Shown one piece after another: positions 14,261 through 21,664 of a stretch of DNA of 30,657 nucleotides. The notes below the pieces were generated by a model. The model was not told the DNA's origin and did no database searches. It was given only the letters and a program-made list of their open reading frames with translations. The position numbers and the translations under genes are program-made. Source of the DNA: JBFGJY01 sp041576975 (GTDB taxonomy: Bacteria > Pseudomonadota > Gammaproteobacteria > UBA4575); contig JBFGJY010000030.1 of the NCBI GenBank assembly GCA_041576975.1, forward strand, positions 1-30,657, written 5' to 3'. Numbering within the stretch: position 1 is the stretch's first letter; each line of letters opens with the position of its first letter.

Positions 14261-15610
14261 ATGAAATCTGCTGATTTAAAGCAAAGAGATCTGGCTTCTA
14301 TTTGGCATCCCTGTACACAAATGAAGGATCATGAGTTTTTGCCTATGGTGCCAATCAAAAAAGCAAAAGGAGTATGGCTTGAAGATTTTGATGGTAATCG
14401 ATACATCGATGCTATTAGTTCATGGTGGGTGAATTTATTTGGTCATGGTAACGAAAAAATTAGCTCAGCTATAAAACAGCAACTAGATCGTATTGAACAT
14501 GTGCTGCTTGCAGGATTTTCACATGAAGCAGTGATTACTCTATCTGAGCAGCTCATAGAGATTACACCGGCACCATTAACAAAATGCTTTTATGCCGATA
14601 ATGGATCTTCAGCAGTAGAAGTTGCTTTAAAGATGAGCTTTCACTATTGGAAGAATGTCGGCCAATCTAAAAAAACTAAATTCATTAATCTCAGTAACTC
14701 TTATCATGGTGAAACTATAGGTGCACTTTCACTGGGTGATGTCGCGCTTTATAAACGAGTTTATGAGCCATTATTAATTGATGTAATAACAGTCCAAAGT
14801 CCTGACAGTTTTAATCGTGAAACGGGTGAATCGGAACACGATTATGCCAAGCGAATGTTTGTGTGCATGGAAGAGGCTTTGCAACTACATGGTGATGAGG
14901 TGTGTGCAGTAATTGTCGAGCCTTTAGTGCAATGTGCGGGGAATATGCGTATGTATGCTCCAAATTATCTCACGCTATTACGCAAGGCATGTGATAGATA
15001 TGGTGTTCACCTCATTGCCGATGAAATTGCAGTAGGTTTTGGGCGTACCGGTACTATGTTTGCATGCGAACAGGCCAATGTTAGTCCCGATTTTATGTGT
15101 TTATCCAAGGGGCTGACTGGAGGTTACTTACCTTTATCTGTAGTACTCACTACTGACCAGATCTATGATGCATTTTATGATGATTATGAAAATTTGACTG
15201 CTTTTCTGCATTCACATAGCTATACCGGAAACCCATTAGGCTGTGCTGCTGCGCTTGCAACGCTAAATATATTTAAAACCGAAGATGTAATTGAATCAAA
15301 TAAAGCGTTAATAGAAGAATTCACTAAACAATGTGCTCGCTTTTATAATCATCCAAATGTTGGTGATGTTAGACAACACGGCATGATTATTGCCGTTGAG
15401 TTAGTGAGAGATAAAGCAACAAAAGAACCGTATCCATGGCAACAACGACGTGGGCTGGAAGTTTATAAATATGGTCTTAAAAATAAAGCCCTGCTAAGAC
15501 CATTAGGTGATGTTATATATTTTATGCCGCCTTATGTAATAGGCACAGAAGAGATTCAGATGCTTGTTGATGTCGCCGAGCGTGGAATTGAAATTGCTAT
15601 CAAAGATTAA
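14261..15610 (+). CDS. bioA: Adenosylmethionine-8-amino-7-oxononanoate aminotransferase
   Basis: BioA converts KAPA to DAPA in biotin synthesis using S-adenosylmethionine as amino donor. The 449-residue protein has the family signatures: IWHPCTQMKDH (14-24), AISSWWVNLFGHG (51-63), the cofactor phosphate site ADNGSSAVE (112-120), SYHGETIGALSLGD (147-160), the pyridine Asp in IADEIAVGFGRTG (Asp254), and the Schiff-base lysine in LSKGLTGGYLPLS (Lys283). The WHPCT and SSWWV motifs favour BioA over other class III aminotransferases. No other bio gene is present here, so it is detached from any bioBFHCD operon. The start codon lacks an evident Shine-Dalgarno. It is convergent with the OmpA-domain gene, leaving 11 bases between stops. 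Confidence 0.94.
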   Translation: MKSADLKQRDLASIWHPCTQMKDHEFLPMVPIKKAKGVWLEDFDGNRYIDAISSWWVNLFGHGNEKISSAIKQQLDRIEHVLLAGFSHEAVITLSEQLIEITPAPLTKCFYADNGSSAVEVALKMSFHYWKNVGQSKKTKFINLSNSYHGETIGALSLGDVALYKRVYEPLLIDVITVQSPDSFNRETGESEHDYAKRMFVCMEEALQLHGDEVCAVIVEPLVQCAGNMRMYAPNYLTLLRKACDRYGVHLIADEIAVGFGRTGTMFACEQANVSPDFMCLSKGLTGGYLPLSVVLTTDQIYDAFYDDYENLTAFLHSHSYTGNPLGCAAALATLNIFKTEDVIESNKALIEEFTKQCARFYNHPNVGDVRQHGMIIAVELVRDKATKEPYPWQQRRGLEVYKYGLKNKALLRPLGDVIYFMPPYVIGTEEIQMLVDVAERGIEIAIKD

Positions 15611-15621
15611 AAAAATAAAGA

Positions 15622-16434
15622 CTAATTTTCATTTTGAGTCGCAGTTTTAATAACGATCTCTACACGGCGATTTAATCTTCTGCCTGCTTTAGTAGTATTC
15701 GTTGCCACGGGCACCTCTTCGCCAAAGCCACGTGTTTCTATACGGCTCGCTACAATGCCACGACTGCTGAGATATTGCTTTACAGCATCTGCACGTTGCT
15801 GTGACAAACGTTTATTTTTGCTTGCCTCGCCCATACTATCAGTATGACCTTCAATAATGATTTCACGCTGTGGATTACCTTGCAGGTACTGCAAAAGGGG
15901 CTCCAATCGTCGAGCAGATTCAGGCTCCAGATCGGCTCCACCAGTCACAAATAGTAAGTCATTGATGACTAATAATGTACCACGACTAGTCTCCTCAGCC
16001 TGATATTGACCCAGTGCCTGCTCTAATTTTTTGACACGTTGTTGAGCCGTTTGCGTTTCAGTATAGGCACGTTTTGATTCGATATGCCGCGCATGTGCGA
16101 TCATTTCTTGTTGTTGTTGCTTTAGCTTATCCAGTTCTTGTTCATATTGATGTTTAAGTAGCAATTCTTTTGCGATTTCTTGCTTGCGTATTGAAAGATA
16201 AATGTAATGATCAGCAGTACTGCTATCACCTTCTTGTAAGGCTTGTTCTGCAATTTGTATATATTCATCTGCTTGAAATAGAGTAACTGATGCTACTTCC
16301 TGTATATCTTGTTCCTGCTTAGTGGTTGTAAGTGATGATTTGGCATCTTCTAATGGTGGGTATGATTTAGGCGCGCTTGCGCAACTGATCAAAAAGAAAA
16401 AAATTATTACTTGAAGATTAAATTTTATCAGCAT
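15622..16434 (-). CDS. Outer-membrane lipoprotein with DUF4398-like and OmpA peptidoglycan-binding domains
   Basis: The 270-residue protein begins with a lipoprotein signal ending in FFFLISC (Cys18). Residues about 45-95 resemble DUF4398 (alpha-helical, with A-D-x-Y-I-x-x-A-E-x-A-L). A long charged coiled coil (about 95-145) follows, then an OmpA C-terminal domain (about 153-264). The OmpA signature is intact: EGHTDSMG with Asp199, LSQQRADAV with Arg214 (both contact diaminopimelate in OmpA), RGFGEEVPVATN and GRRLNRRVEIVI. It likely anchors the outer membrane to peptidoglycan. It lies 13 bases behind a second DUF4398-like lipoprotein gene, with which it probably forms an operon. Confidence 0.9.
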   Translation of the reverse strand: MLIKFNLQVIIFFFLISCASAPKSYPPLEDAKSSLTTTKQEQDIQEVASVTLFQADEYIQIAEQALQEGDSSTADHYIYLSIRKQEIAKELLLKHQYEQELDKLKQQQQEMIAHARHIESKRAYTETQTAQQRVKKLEQALGQYQAEETSRGTLLVINDLLFVTGGADLEPESARRLEPLLQYLQGNPQREIIIEGHTDSMGEASKNKRLSQQRADAVKQYLSSRGIVASRIETRGFGEEVPVATNTTKAGRRLNRRVEIVIKTATQNEN

Positions 16435-16447
16435 GGCAGTAAGTCTG

Positions 16448-16834
16448 CTATTGGTCCAATGGTGTAAGTTGTATGGGTTCGCGCCATTGTAACTCTTGAT
16501 GTAAATTTATAATGTCGGCTTCTAGCTCTTTAACTTCTTGTTCAGCATTCATGCGTTGAGTTTTTAATTTTATCAGGTCTACATCAAGTAAAATCTGTTG
16601 TGCAAGTTGCTCGGTGATAAGATTGTCTTTATTTGCTGCAGCATCCCTGGCACGTTGTAATTTTACTTGTACAGTTTCAACATCATTACCAACATATTTT
16701 TTATAATTTGAATGATCAACACTGGAAACAGCAACTTCTGATTGTGGAAGTGTCTTAGAAGGAGGAGTCGAGGCACACCCCAAGATACCGCCTAATAGTA
16801 AAAAGCAGGTAAAATTGATAGTTTTAAAGTGCAT
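16448..16834 (-). CDS. DUF4398-like lipoprotein
   Basis: The 128-residue protein has a lipobox in FLLLGGILGC (Cys20), followed by a short Ser/Pro linker and an all-helical domain. That domain contains QVKLQRARDAAANKDNL and EQEVKELEADIINLHQEL, a helix pair that is probably a coiled coil. Its layout mirrors the N-terminal half of the OmpA-domain protein encoded 13 bases downstream, so the two look like partners or a duplicated module, one keeping and one lacking the peptidoglycan anchor. It acts at the inner leaflet of the outer membrane if sorted as usual; residue +2 is Ala, not Asp. The function of DUF4398 is unknown. Confidence 0.8.
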   Translation of the reverse strand: MHFKTINFTCFLLLGGILGCASTPPSKTLPQSEVAVSSVDHSNYKKYVGNDVETVQVKLQRARDAAANKDNLITEQLAQQILLDVDLIKLKTQRMNAEQEVKELEADIINLHQELQWREPIQLTPLDQ

Positions 16835-16974
16835 TAGAGATATTCTTTGTCCGACAGTTGTTGCGCTGGTAAAATAGTTTGGTATTTATTACACATTTGT
16901 TTTAATCTAATCTAATAAATCTGACATAGTTTAATGTATAGACTTCATCTAACGCGATAGTCCCTGCTTCTTCC

Positions 16975-17898
16975 ATGAAAAGTCTTATTTTCCTGATTAG
17001 TGTTCTATTTTTTGCTTTGGCTCCACAGACGCATGCCGAGCGCTATTTACTACCTCCAAATGGAGGGTCGATTGTAGGTCAATTGGCAGTCATGAGCGCA
17101 CAAGATGAAGACACCTTTCTTCATATTGCGAGAAGGTTTGAAATTGGCTTTCAAGAGCTTGTGATTGCGAATCCAACGGTTGATCCTTGGCTACCTGGTG
17201 AGGGCACTCAAGTTGTGATACCCACTCGCTACATTTTACCTGATACTAAAAGAGAAGGGATGGTTCTAAATTTGGCTGAAATGCGATTGTACTACTACCC
17301 AAAAAGCACAAACGGAAAGCTTAAGTACGTACATACATATCCTATTAGTATTGGACGAGAGGGTTGGGCCACACCATATAGCACGACGCGTATCATTGCT
17401 AAAACCAAAGATCCCACTTGGTATCCACCTGCATCCATTCGCAAAGAGCATGAGGAAAGAAACGATCCTTTACCTGCTTCAGTACCTCCTGGCCCAGATA
17501 ACCCATTAGGTAAATATGCCCTACGCTTGGCATTACCCGGTTATTTGATACATGGTACCAATGAACCACGTGGTATTGGAATGAAAGTGACACATGGATG
17601 CGTACGATTACACCCCAATGATATTGAAGATTTATTTAGTCGAGTTTCAATAAACACGCCAGTAACTATTGTCAATCAACCATATAAGCTGGCATGGCAT
17701 CGTGGCAAGTTATATGCCGAAATGCACCCTAATGAGGGGGATGAAACAGAGACTAATTCTAGGAATTTAACTCAGTTTGTAAATGCCATCATTGCAGCTA
17801 CTGACTCAAGCAAAGACTATAAACTGGACTGGGAATTGGCGCATCGTTTAGCAAAAAACAAAACCGGGTTACCGATTATAGTGGGATCAAAGCATTAA
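16975..17898 (+). CDS. L,D-transpeptidase (ErfK/YbiS/YcfS type) with N-terminal LysM-like region
   Basis: This periplasmic enzyme forms bonds through the meso-diaminopimelate of peptidoglycan, either crosslinking peptides or attaching Braun lipoprotein. The 307-residue protein has a signal peptide (1-21, ending THA), a LysM-like segment EDTFLHIARRFEIGFQELV followed by NP and VVIPTRYILP, then the YkuD domain. The catalytic motif is complete: YLIHGTN with His193 and VTHGCVRLHPNDI with His207, Cys209 and Arg211. The overall order is that of the E. coli Lpp-attaching enzymes ErfK, YbiS and YcfS. The convergent neighbour at 18000-18302 encodes a Braun-type lipoprotein ending in lysine, its probable substrate. 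A C-terminal extension beyond about 235 has no recognised motif. Confidence 0.92.
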   Translation: MKSLIFLISVLFFALAPQTHAERYLLPPNGGSIVGQLAVMSAQDEDTFLHIARRFEIGFQELVIANPTVDPWLPGEGTQVVIPTRYILPDTKREGMVLNLAEMRLYYYPKSTNGKLKYVHTYPISIGREGWATPYSTTRIIAKTKDPTWYPPASIRKEHEERNDPLPASVPPGPDNPLGKYALRLALPGYLIHGTNEPRGIGMKVTHGCVRLHPNDIEDLFSRVSINTPVTIVNQPYKLAWHRGKLYAEMHPNEGDETETNSRNLTQFVNAIIAATDSSKDYKLDWELAHRLAKNKTGLPIIVGSKH

Positions 17899-17937
17899 TT
17901 AAGAATTCTTTTAGAATATTTCAATAAGTTTTGACCA

Positions 17938-17965
17938 ATAAAAAGGGCCCAATATATGGGCCCTT
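17938..17965 (-). terminator. Rho-independent terminator of the Braun-type lipoprotein gene
   Basis: AAGGGCCC (17943-17950) and GGGCCCTT (17958-17965) form a GC-rich 8-bp stem with a 7-base loop. On the minus strand the stem is followed by TTTTTA, giving a good terminator 35 bases past the lipoprotein stop codon. On the plus strand it lies after the L,D-transpeptidase gene but lacks a T-run, so termination in that direction would be weaker. Confidence 0.8.
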
Positions 17966-17970
17966 CGTAA

Positions 17971-17989
17971 TCTTTAAATAATTTAAAGA
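17971..17989. repeat. Perfect 19-base palindrome in the 3' region of the lipoprotein gene
   Basis: TCTTTAAAT and ATTTAAAGA (17971-17979 and 17981-17989) flank a single central base. It lies between the lipoprotein stop codon and its terminator, so it would be transcribed into the 3' end of that mRNA. It may stabilise the message; it is AT-rich, so chance is not excluded. Confidence 0.35.
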
Positions 17990-17999
17990 CTGCTTAAGC

Positions 18000-18302
18000 T
18001 TACTTAGTGCTCATAGAACCGCTGAACATACGGCTCATGCGACGTGAATTTGCATCACAACAAGCTTGCGCTGCATTTGCAGCTTCTTGTGCGGCAAGTG
18101 CTAAATCCTTAGCAGTAGCTGCATCATAAGCGGCTGTGTTTGCAGTGCGTAGTGCTTCGTTAGCAATTTCTTGAAGCTCTACAAAAGGATCACCTTCCTG
18201 AACCATCTCCGGTGTTTCTGATGCACCAGTGTACTGGCAACCAGTAGAAAAGGCAGCTGCTATAGCGATCACTGCAGGATAAAGAAGTTTCTTAGTTAGC
18301 AT
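18000..18302 (-). CDS. Braun-type (Lpp/OprI-like) major outer-membrane lipoprotein
   Basis: The 100-residue precursor has a basic-hydrophobic signal and a lipobox, AAAFSTGC (Cys22). The mature part holds an alanine-rich heptad-like helix (ANEALRTANTAAYDAATAKD and following) as in the alanine-zipper lipoproteins Lpp and OprI, and ends in ...SGSMSTK. The C-terminal lysine is the residue that L,D-transpeptidases join to peptidoglycan in Lpp. At 79 mature residues it is longer than E. coli Lpp (58), which would set a wider envelope spacing. Two adjacent cysteines (81-82) near the C-terminus are unusual. A GGAG lies 8 bases before the ATG, and a strong terminator follows. It faces an L,D-transpeptidase gene tail to tail. 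Confidence 0.85.
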   Translation of the reverse strand: MLTKKLLYPAVIAIAAAFSTGCQYTGASETPEMVQEGDPFVELQEIANEALRTANTAAYDAATAKDLALAAQEAANAAQACCDANSRRMSRMFSGSMSTK

Positions 18303-18719
18303 ATTATTAACTCCGAAGTTATTTAATTGATAATCGTACGATTCGTTAATTAACGTAAGCCACAGCTTTTCACCTTTTCCCCAGGCGAATGTCCCAAAAT
18401 CATGAAACCTTGGTGCCGTCGCAGAACGTCGGTATTGTAAGAAAAAACGTCACGTTTACCAAGTGAATTATGAATTAAGCAGATATTTTTGGGTTGGATT
18501 TCGTCGAAATTCACTAACTGTGTGAATTTTAAGGTTATTACGTTAAATAAAGAAGAGTTTTAAAAGCTAATTTGATAATTCTCCAATTAGGACTCCATAC
18601 TCTAAGTATCCACAACCTTCTAGGAGTGTAATTAGAAATTTCATTGAGCTACAATTACTCCATACATGTTAGGTAATATGTTGTAAATACAGCCATAAAT
18701 TGTATTTTTTTAATGCAAT
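18303..18719. other. Long divergent regulatory region between the lipoprotein and PilZ genes
   Basis: No gene or remnant is visible. The part nearest the lipoprotein gene includes the palindrome AATCGTACGATT and a CT-rich tract, fitting a long leader and promoter on the minus strand. An imperfect hairpin, GGAG-TG-TAATT with AATTACTCC, spans 18623-18661. I cannot place a lipoprotein promoter with confidence. Confidence 0.4.
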
Positions 18720-18748
18720 TTCGAAATAGTTTAATCACCATATATAAT
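18720..18748 (+). promoter_or_regulatory. Possible promoter of the PilZ gene
   Basis: A perfect TATAAT (18743-18748) lies 17 bases after a weak TTCGAA (18720-18725). Transcription would start near 18755 and give a leader of about 36 bases containing the dyad at 18762-18781. Confidence 0.35.
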
Positions 18749-18761
18749 AGTGAATACATTA

Positions 18762-18781
18762 CTAAATTCAGACCAATTTAG
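18762..18781 (+). promoter_or_regulatory. 7-bp dyad just before the PilZ start codon
   Basis: CTAAATT (18762-18768) and AATTTAG (18775-18781) flank a 6-base loop, ending 9 bases before the ATG at 18791. It covers the place where a ribosome binding site would be, so it could be an operator downstream of the promoter or a hairpin limiting translation. No Shine-Dalgarno is visible outside it. Confidence 0.35.
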
Positions 18782-18790
18782 AAAAATTTC

Positions 18791-19117
18791 ATGAATTTAA
18801 GTGCAGCGATTCAACAAGAACGACGAACTACGCAAAGAAGGAATTCGCCTTTAAATTTGCGAGTATATTGCCCGCAGTTGAATATTTCTCGCTGTCGACC
18901 TGCAAATTTAAGTACTCGAGGGGCTTTTATAGAATTGATTCCCGAACATGCATATGTAGGACGTAGGGTACAACTGGTATTTTCAGTGGCTGAAGAAAAA
19001 ACTGTCAAGCTTATTCGTGTCTGGGCTGTAGTAGTGCATTTATCTCATGAAGGGACTGGTTTTGGCTTTACCCATAAGTATAGCTCATCTCGAAATAGGA
19101 GAAAGTCCTTAGAATAG
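18791..19117 (+). CDS. PilZ domain protein (probable c-di-GMP receptor)
   Basis: The 108-residue protein is a single PilZ domain. The two c-di-GMP-binding motifs are present: the arginine motif in ERRTTQRRNSPLNLRV (Arg12-x3-Arg16) and N-x-S-x-x-G in ANLSTRGAF (Asn39, Ser41, Gly44). Beta strands follow (VQLVFSV, VKLIRVWAVVVHL) and end in GTGFGFTHKY, the usual last strand. Such small PilZ proteins are cytosolic adaptors that transmit c-di-GMP levels to motility, adhesion or envelope functions. The neighbouring gene on the same strand, 148 bases on, encodes an FHA protein, so the two may share a signalling role, though they have separate leaders. The C-terminus is basic (SRNRRKSLE). Confidence 0.88.
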   Translation: MNLSAAIQQERRTTQRRNSPLNLRVYCPQLNISRCRPANLSTRGAFIELIPEHAYVGRRVQLVFSVAEEKTVKLIRVWAVVVHLSHEGTGFGFTHKYSSSRNRRKSLE

Positions 19118-19265
19118 GCTTAAATATATGTATTTAAATACATGAATTTATTGGGTAAATATTTCATATTCAACCTAGTTTTCTAGCTTGCAAGTTGATG
19201 AGGTTCACTTTTTGAGTCTGATTTCCCTACTATACTTATGCATTATGTAACGATAATCTGAAGCT

Positions 19266-19790
19266 ATGATCACAGCGGATACGGCCAAAGTGCAGCCCAA
19301 GGTTTACGTCCATCGCGAAAATGATCGACGTATCAGCCATAATTCAGTCCAATTTCCTTTGCTGGATAGCGACTTTAATATCGTTCGTAAAGATAGGCGC
19401 CGAATCCCTGACAGACGCAGCGCTAATCTCAAGCTAATTTGGCAAGAAAGCCAACCAATACGCAACACCAATGAGCTTAGTATACTAATAGGTGAAGAGA
19501 ATTACTTTTTTGATTCCAGCCTTGATAAATTCAGTTTAGGCCGGTCTTTACATGTAGATGCAAGGATCGATAACAAATTTGTCTCAAAAAAACATGCGCA
19601 TATTACATACACCGATGGAGAATTTGTGCTTCAGGATACCAGCCTCAATGGAACATTTATTGAAACGGAAGAGCTAGGGAAAATACGCTTACAAGGCCAA
19701 AAGGTCTATTTATATGGTGACGGCAAGATAAGCTTAGGTACGCCAATAGACCGTGAAGATCAACAATTTATCTACTTTCATTGCCATTAA
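19266..19790 (+). CDS. FHA domain protein with an N-terminal Arg-rich module
   Basis: Residues about 70-170 form a forkhead-associated domain, which binds phosphothreonine peptides: FSLGRSLHVDARI (Gly92-Arg93), VSKKHAHI (Ser107, His110), and TSLNGTFIE (Asn128-Gly-Thr130) are the conserved loops. The first 60 residues lack a signal and contain NDRRISHNSVQFPLLDSD and IVRKDRRRIPDRRSANLKLI. The pattern RR-x7-FPL-x-DS-x6-7-DRR reappears in the small protein encoded at 21665-21883 on the other strand. The ATG is the first of the frame and lacks a clear Shine-Dalgarno. No Ser/Thr kinase is encoded in the window, so the partner is unknown. Confidence 0.88.
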   Translation: MITADTAKVQPKVYVHRENDRRISHNSVQFPLLDSDFNIVRKDRRRIPDRRSANLKLIWQESQPIRNTNELSILIGEENYFFDSSLDKFSLGRSLHVDARIDNKFVSKKHAHITYTDGEFVLQDTSLNGTFIETEELGKIRLQGQKVYLYGDGKISLGTPIDREDQQFIYFHCH

Positions 19791-19793
19791 AAG

Positions 19794-19819
19794 CTAAGCC
19801 CTGCAGCGCCTGCAGCTTA
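19794..19819 (+). other. Hairpin directly after the FHA stop codon
   Basis: TAAG and CTGCAG (19795-19806) pair with CTGCAG and CTTA (19810-19819) around a 3-base loop, with two bulged C. It begins 4 bases after the stop codon. With no T-run behind it, it may protect the 3' end rather than terminate transcription. Confidence 0.35.
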
Positions 19820-19850
19820 AATTGAACTGCCATGGGTACAGATGTAGGGT

Positions 19851-19914
19851 GATATTACTTTTAATCGTGTGCTAATGCCTTAAAAGTAGCATCAGAGCAC
19901 CAATAAGTAATATC
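19851..19914. repeat. 64-base imperfect stem-loop with a perfect 10-bp outer stem
   Basis: GATATTACTT (19851-19860) pairs exactly with AAGTAATATC (19905-19914). Inside, GTGCT (19869-19873) pairs with AGCAC (19896-19900) and ATGC (19875-19878) with GCAT (19889-19892), around a 10-base loop. The nested pairings at a consistent register suggest a structured RNA or a small mobile remnant, in the region between the FHA and cfa genes. A short open frame on the minus strand overlaps it. Confidence 0.4.
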
Positions 19915-19949
19915 AACAATGCAAAAATTAAATTAATAGTAAGCGGCAT
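19872..19949 (-). CDS. Possible 25-residue hydrophobic small protein
   Basis: A minus-strand frame from ATG (19947-19949) to TAG encodes MPLTINLIFALLILLIGALM followed by LLLRH: one membrane helix with a basic end. The composition is typical of single-helix membrane microproteins. There is no clear Shine-Dalgarno, and part of the frame lies within the stem-loop at 19851-19914, so chance is a serious alternative. Confidence 0.25.
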   Translation of the reverse strand: MPLTINLIFALLILLIGALMLLLRH

Positions 19950-20049
19950 TGCCAATTATTTTTGTCGTTATGGGCAAATATTTTTATTATTCTTGTAATA
20001 TTATGCTGAATTAGAAATTAAGAATACTAAATTACTAATTGATTTTAAA

Positions 20050-21183
20050 TTGTTTGTTGGTACCTGTGTTGTGAACTCGTTCTACAAAAAAGCACGTGAT
20101 CTACTATCTGAGGCAGATATAGATATCAACGGCAACCGCGAGTGGGACATACAAGTTTTTGACGATCGTTTCTATAAGCGTGTTTTTGCTGAAGGCTCTT
20201 TGGGATTGGGAGAATCCTATATGGATAAATGGTGGGAGGTCGAAGCTTTAGATCAATTTTTTTGTAAAATTTTATCTGCCAGAATAGATTCTAAACTCAA
20301 TCCCTATAGAATGATTTGGCTTATCCTTCAATCAAAATTACTTAATCTCCAAGGTGTTCGACGCGCATTTCATGTAGGGAAAGCACACTATGACATAGGC
20401 AATGATTTATTTTCTTTAATGCTAGATAAGCGCTTAGTATATACATGCGGGTATTGGAAAAATGCAACGAATCTAAATCAAGCACAAGAAGATAAATTAG
20501 AATTAGTGTGTCGTAAAATTGGATTAAAAAAAAATCAGCGTATTCTTGATATTGGATGTGGTTGGGGAAGTTTTATTAAATTTGCTGCCGAAAAACATGG
20601 GGCTAAAGTAGTCGGCATAACAGTTTCAAAAGAACAAGCCGAATTTGCTAAAAATAATTGTGCTGGATTACCGGTTGAAATTAGACTCCAAGATTATCGA
20701 GAAGTCGATGATAAATTTGATCATATAGTTTCACTTGGCATGTTTGAACATGTCGGGCACAAAAATTACAAAAAATATATGGAAGTCGCATCACGTTGTC
20801 TTAAAGAGGATGGTATCTTTCTTCTTCATACTATTGGTGCAATTACGACACGCTATACACCGGATCCATGGATCAATAAGTACATATTCCCAAATGGAGT
20901 TCTTCCATCTATGAAAGATATCAGTAAAGCTGTTGAAAAGTACTTTATATTAGAAGACTTTCATAATTTTGGTGCAGATTATGATAAAACTCTTATGGCA
21001 TGGTTTCATAATTTTGATTCTAATTGGATGCAACTAAGTGATAAATATGGCGAACAATTTTATCGAATGTGGAAATACTACCTATTAGGTTGCGCAGGTG
21101 CTTTTCGGGCTCGAAATATTCAACTATGGCAGCTAGTATTTACAAAAAATGGAGTGCCCGGCGGATATTTACCAGTAACTTAA
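20050..21183 (+). CDS. cfa: Cyclopropane-fatty-acyl-phospholipid synthase
   Basis: Cfa methylenates unsaturated acyl chains of membrane phospholipids with S-adenosylmethionine, usually on entry to stationary phase or under acid stress. The 377-residue protein follows E. coli Cfa throughout: EGSLGLGESYMDKWWE (48-63), VGKAHYDIGNDLF (109-121), the SAM loop ILDIGCGWGSF (165-175), GMFEHVGHKNY, FLLHTIGA, DPWINKYIFPNGVLPS, and the C-terminal CAGAFRARNIQLWQLVF. The start is uncertain: the frame opens at TTG 20050, and a GTG at 20071 is an alternative. No ATG precedes the conserved region and neither candidate has a good ribosome binding site. The 28-base gap to the next gene suggests co-transcription. 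Confidence 0.95.
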   Translation: MFVGTCVVNSFYKKARDLLSEADIDINGNREWDIQVFDDRFYKRVFAEGSLGLGESYMDKWWEVEALDQFFCKILSARIDSKLNPYRMIWLILQSKLLNLQGVRRAFHVGKAHYDIGNDLFSLMLDKRLVYTCGYWKNATNLNQAQEDKLELVCRKIGLKKNQRILDIGCGWGSFIKFAAEKHGAKVVGITVSKEQAEFAKNNCAGLPVEIRLQDYREVDDKFDHIVSLGMFEHVGHKNYKKYMEVASRCLKEDGIFLLHTIGAITTRYTPDPWINKYIFPNGVLPSMKDISKAVEKYFILEDFHNFGADYDKTLMAWFHNFDSNWMQLSDKYGEQFYRMWKYYLLGCAGAFRARNIQLWQLVFTKNGVPGGYLPVT

Positions 21184-21211
21184 TTATTAAATTAATATCA
21201 CTTAAATTTTT

Positions 21212-21655
21212 GTGCCGCGTTTCGTATCTATAGCTAAAGCTGCGCTATTAGCCAATGTGCCAGCAAAAGAAATTCAGAATAGAATTGATAATAAGCAGCT
21301 AACTTCTACTCGTGGACAAATACATATAGATGATTTACTAGAATGTTATCCGGAAATACATGTCGATGAAGCAGACATGCTTTCTTTAGTAGCTAAAATT
21401 AAAGAAGAATCATATGCAGCTGGTGTAGCAAAACAACATGGTGAAATGACGATTGAAGATCTGATACTAGAATTAAACAAAATAAAGGTAAACGCAGATT
21501 ATTATCGTGAGCAATCACAAAAGTATGAAGAAATTGTTATGCATTCGCTTAATAACTTAGAAGAGTTGCAGCAAAAAATGGGAAGAAGTCAGCGTATTGA
21601 GGGCTTGATTCATTGGATGGAACAACGCCTAAAAGAAATTCGTCGAAATGATTGA
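21212..21655 (+). CDS. HTH-like plus coiled-coil protein of unknown function
   Basis: The 147-residue product starts at GTG 21212. Residues 1-50 (FVSIAKAALLANVPAKEIQN, then a QLTSTRGQIHIDDLLECYP wing) look like an excisionase/MerR-type winged helix that recognises a DNA or peptide ligand. The rest (about 55-147) is helical and charged, with a probable coiled coil in ELNKIKVNADYYREQSQKYE. From memory the N-terminal pattern also occurs ahead of some ferredoxin-reductase-like oxidoreductases; here no flavin or iron-sulfur motif follows. It trails cfa by 28 bases and may be part of the same transcript. There is no Shine-Dalgarno before the GTG. A specific role cannot be assigned. Confidence 0.65.
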   Translation: MPRFVSIAKAALLANVPAKEIQNRIDNKQLTSTRGQIHIDDLLECYPEIHVDEADMLSLVAKIKEESYAAGVAKQHGEMTIEDLILELNKIKVNADYYREQSQKYEEIVMHSLNNLEELQQKMGRSQRIEGLIHWMEQRLKEIRRND

Positions 21656-21664
21656 ACTAAAAAA

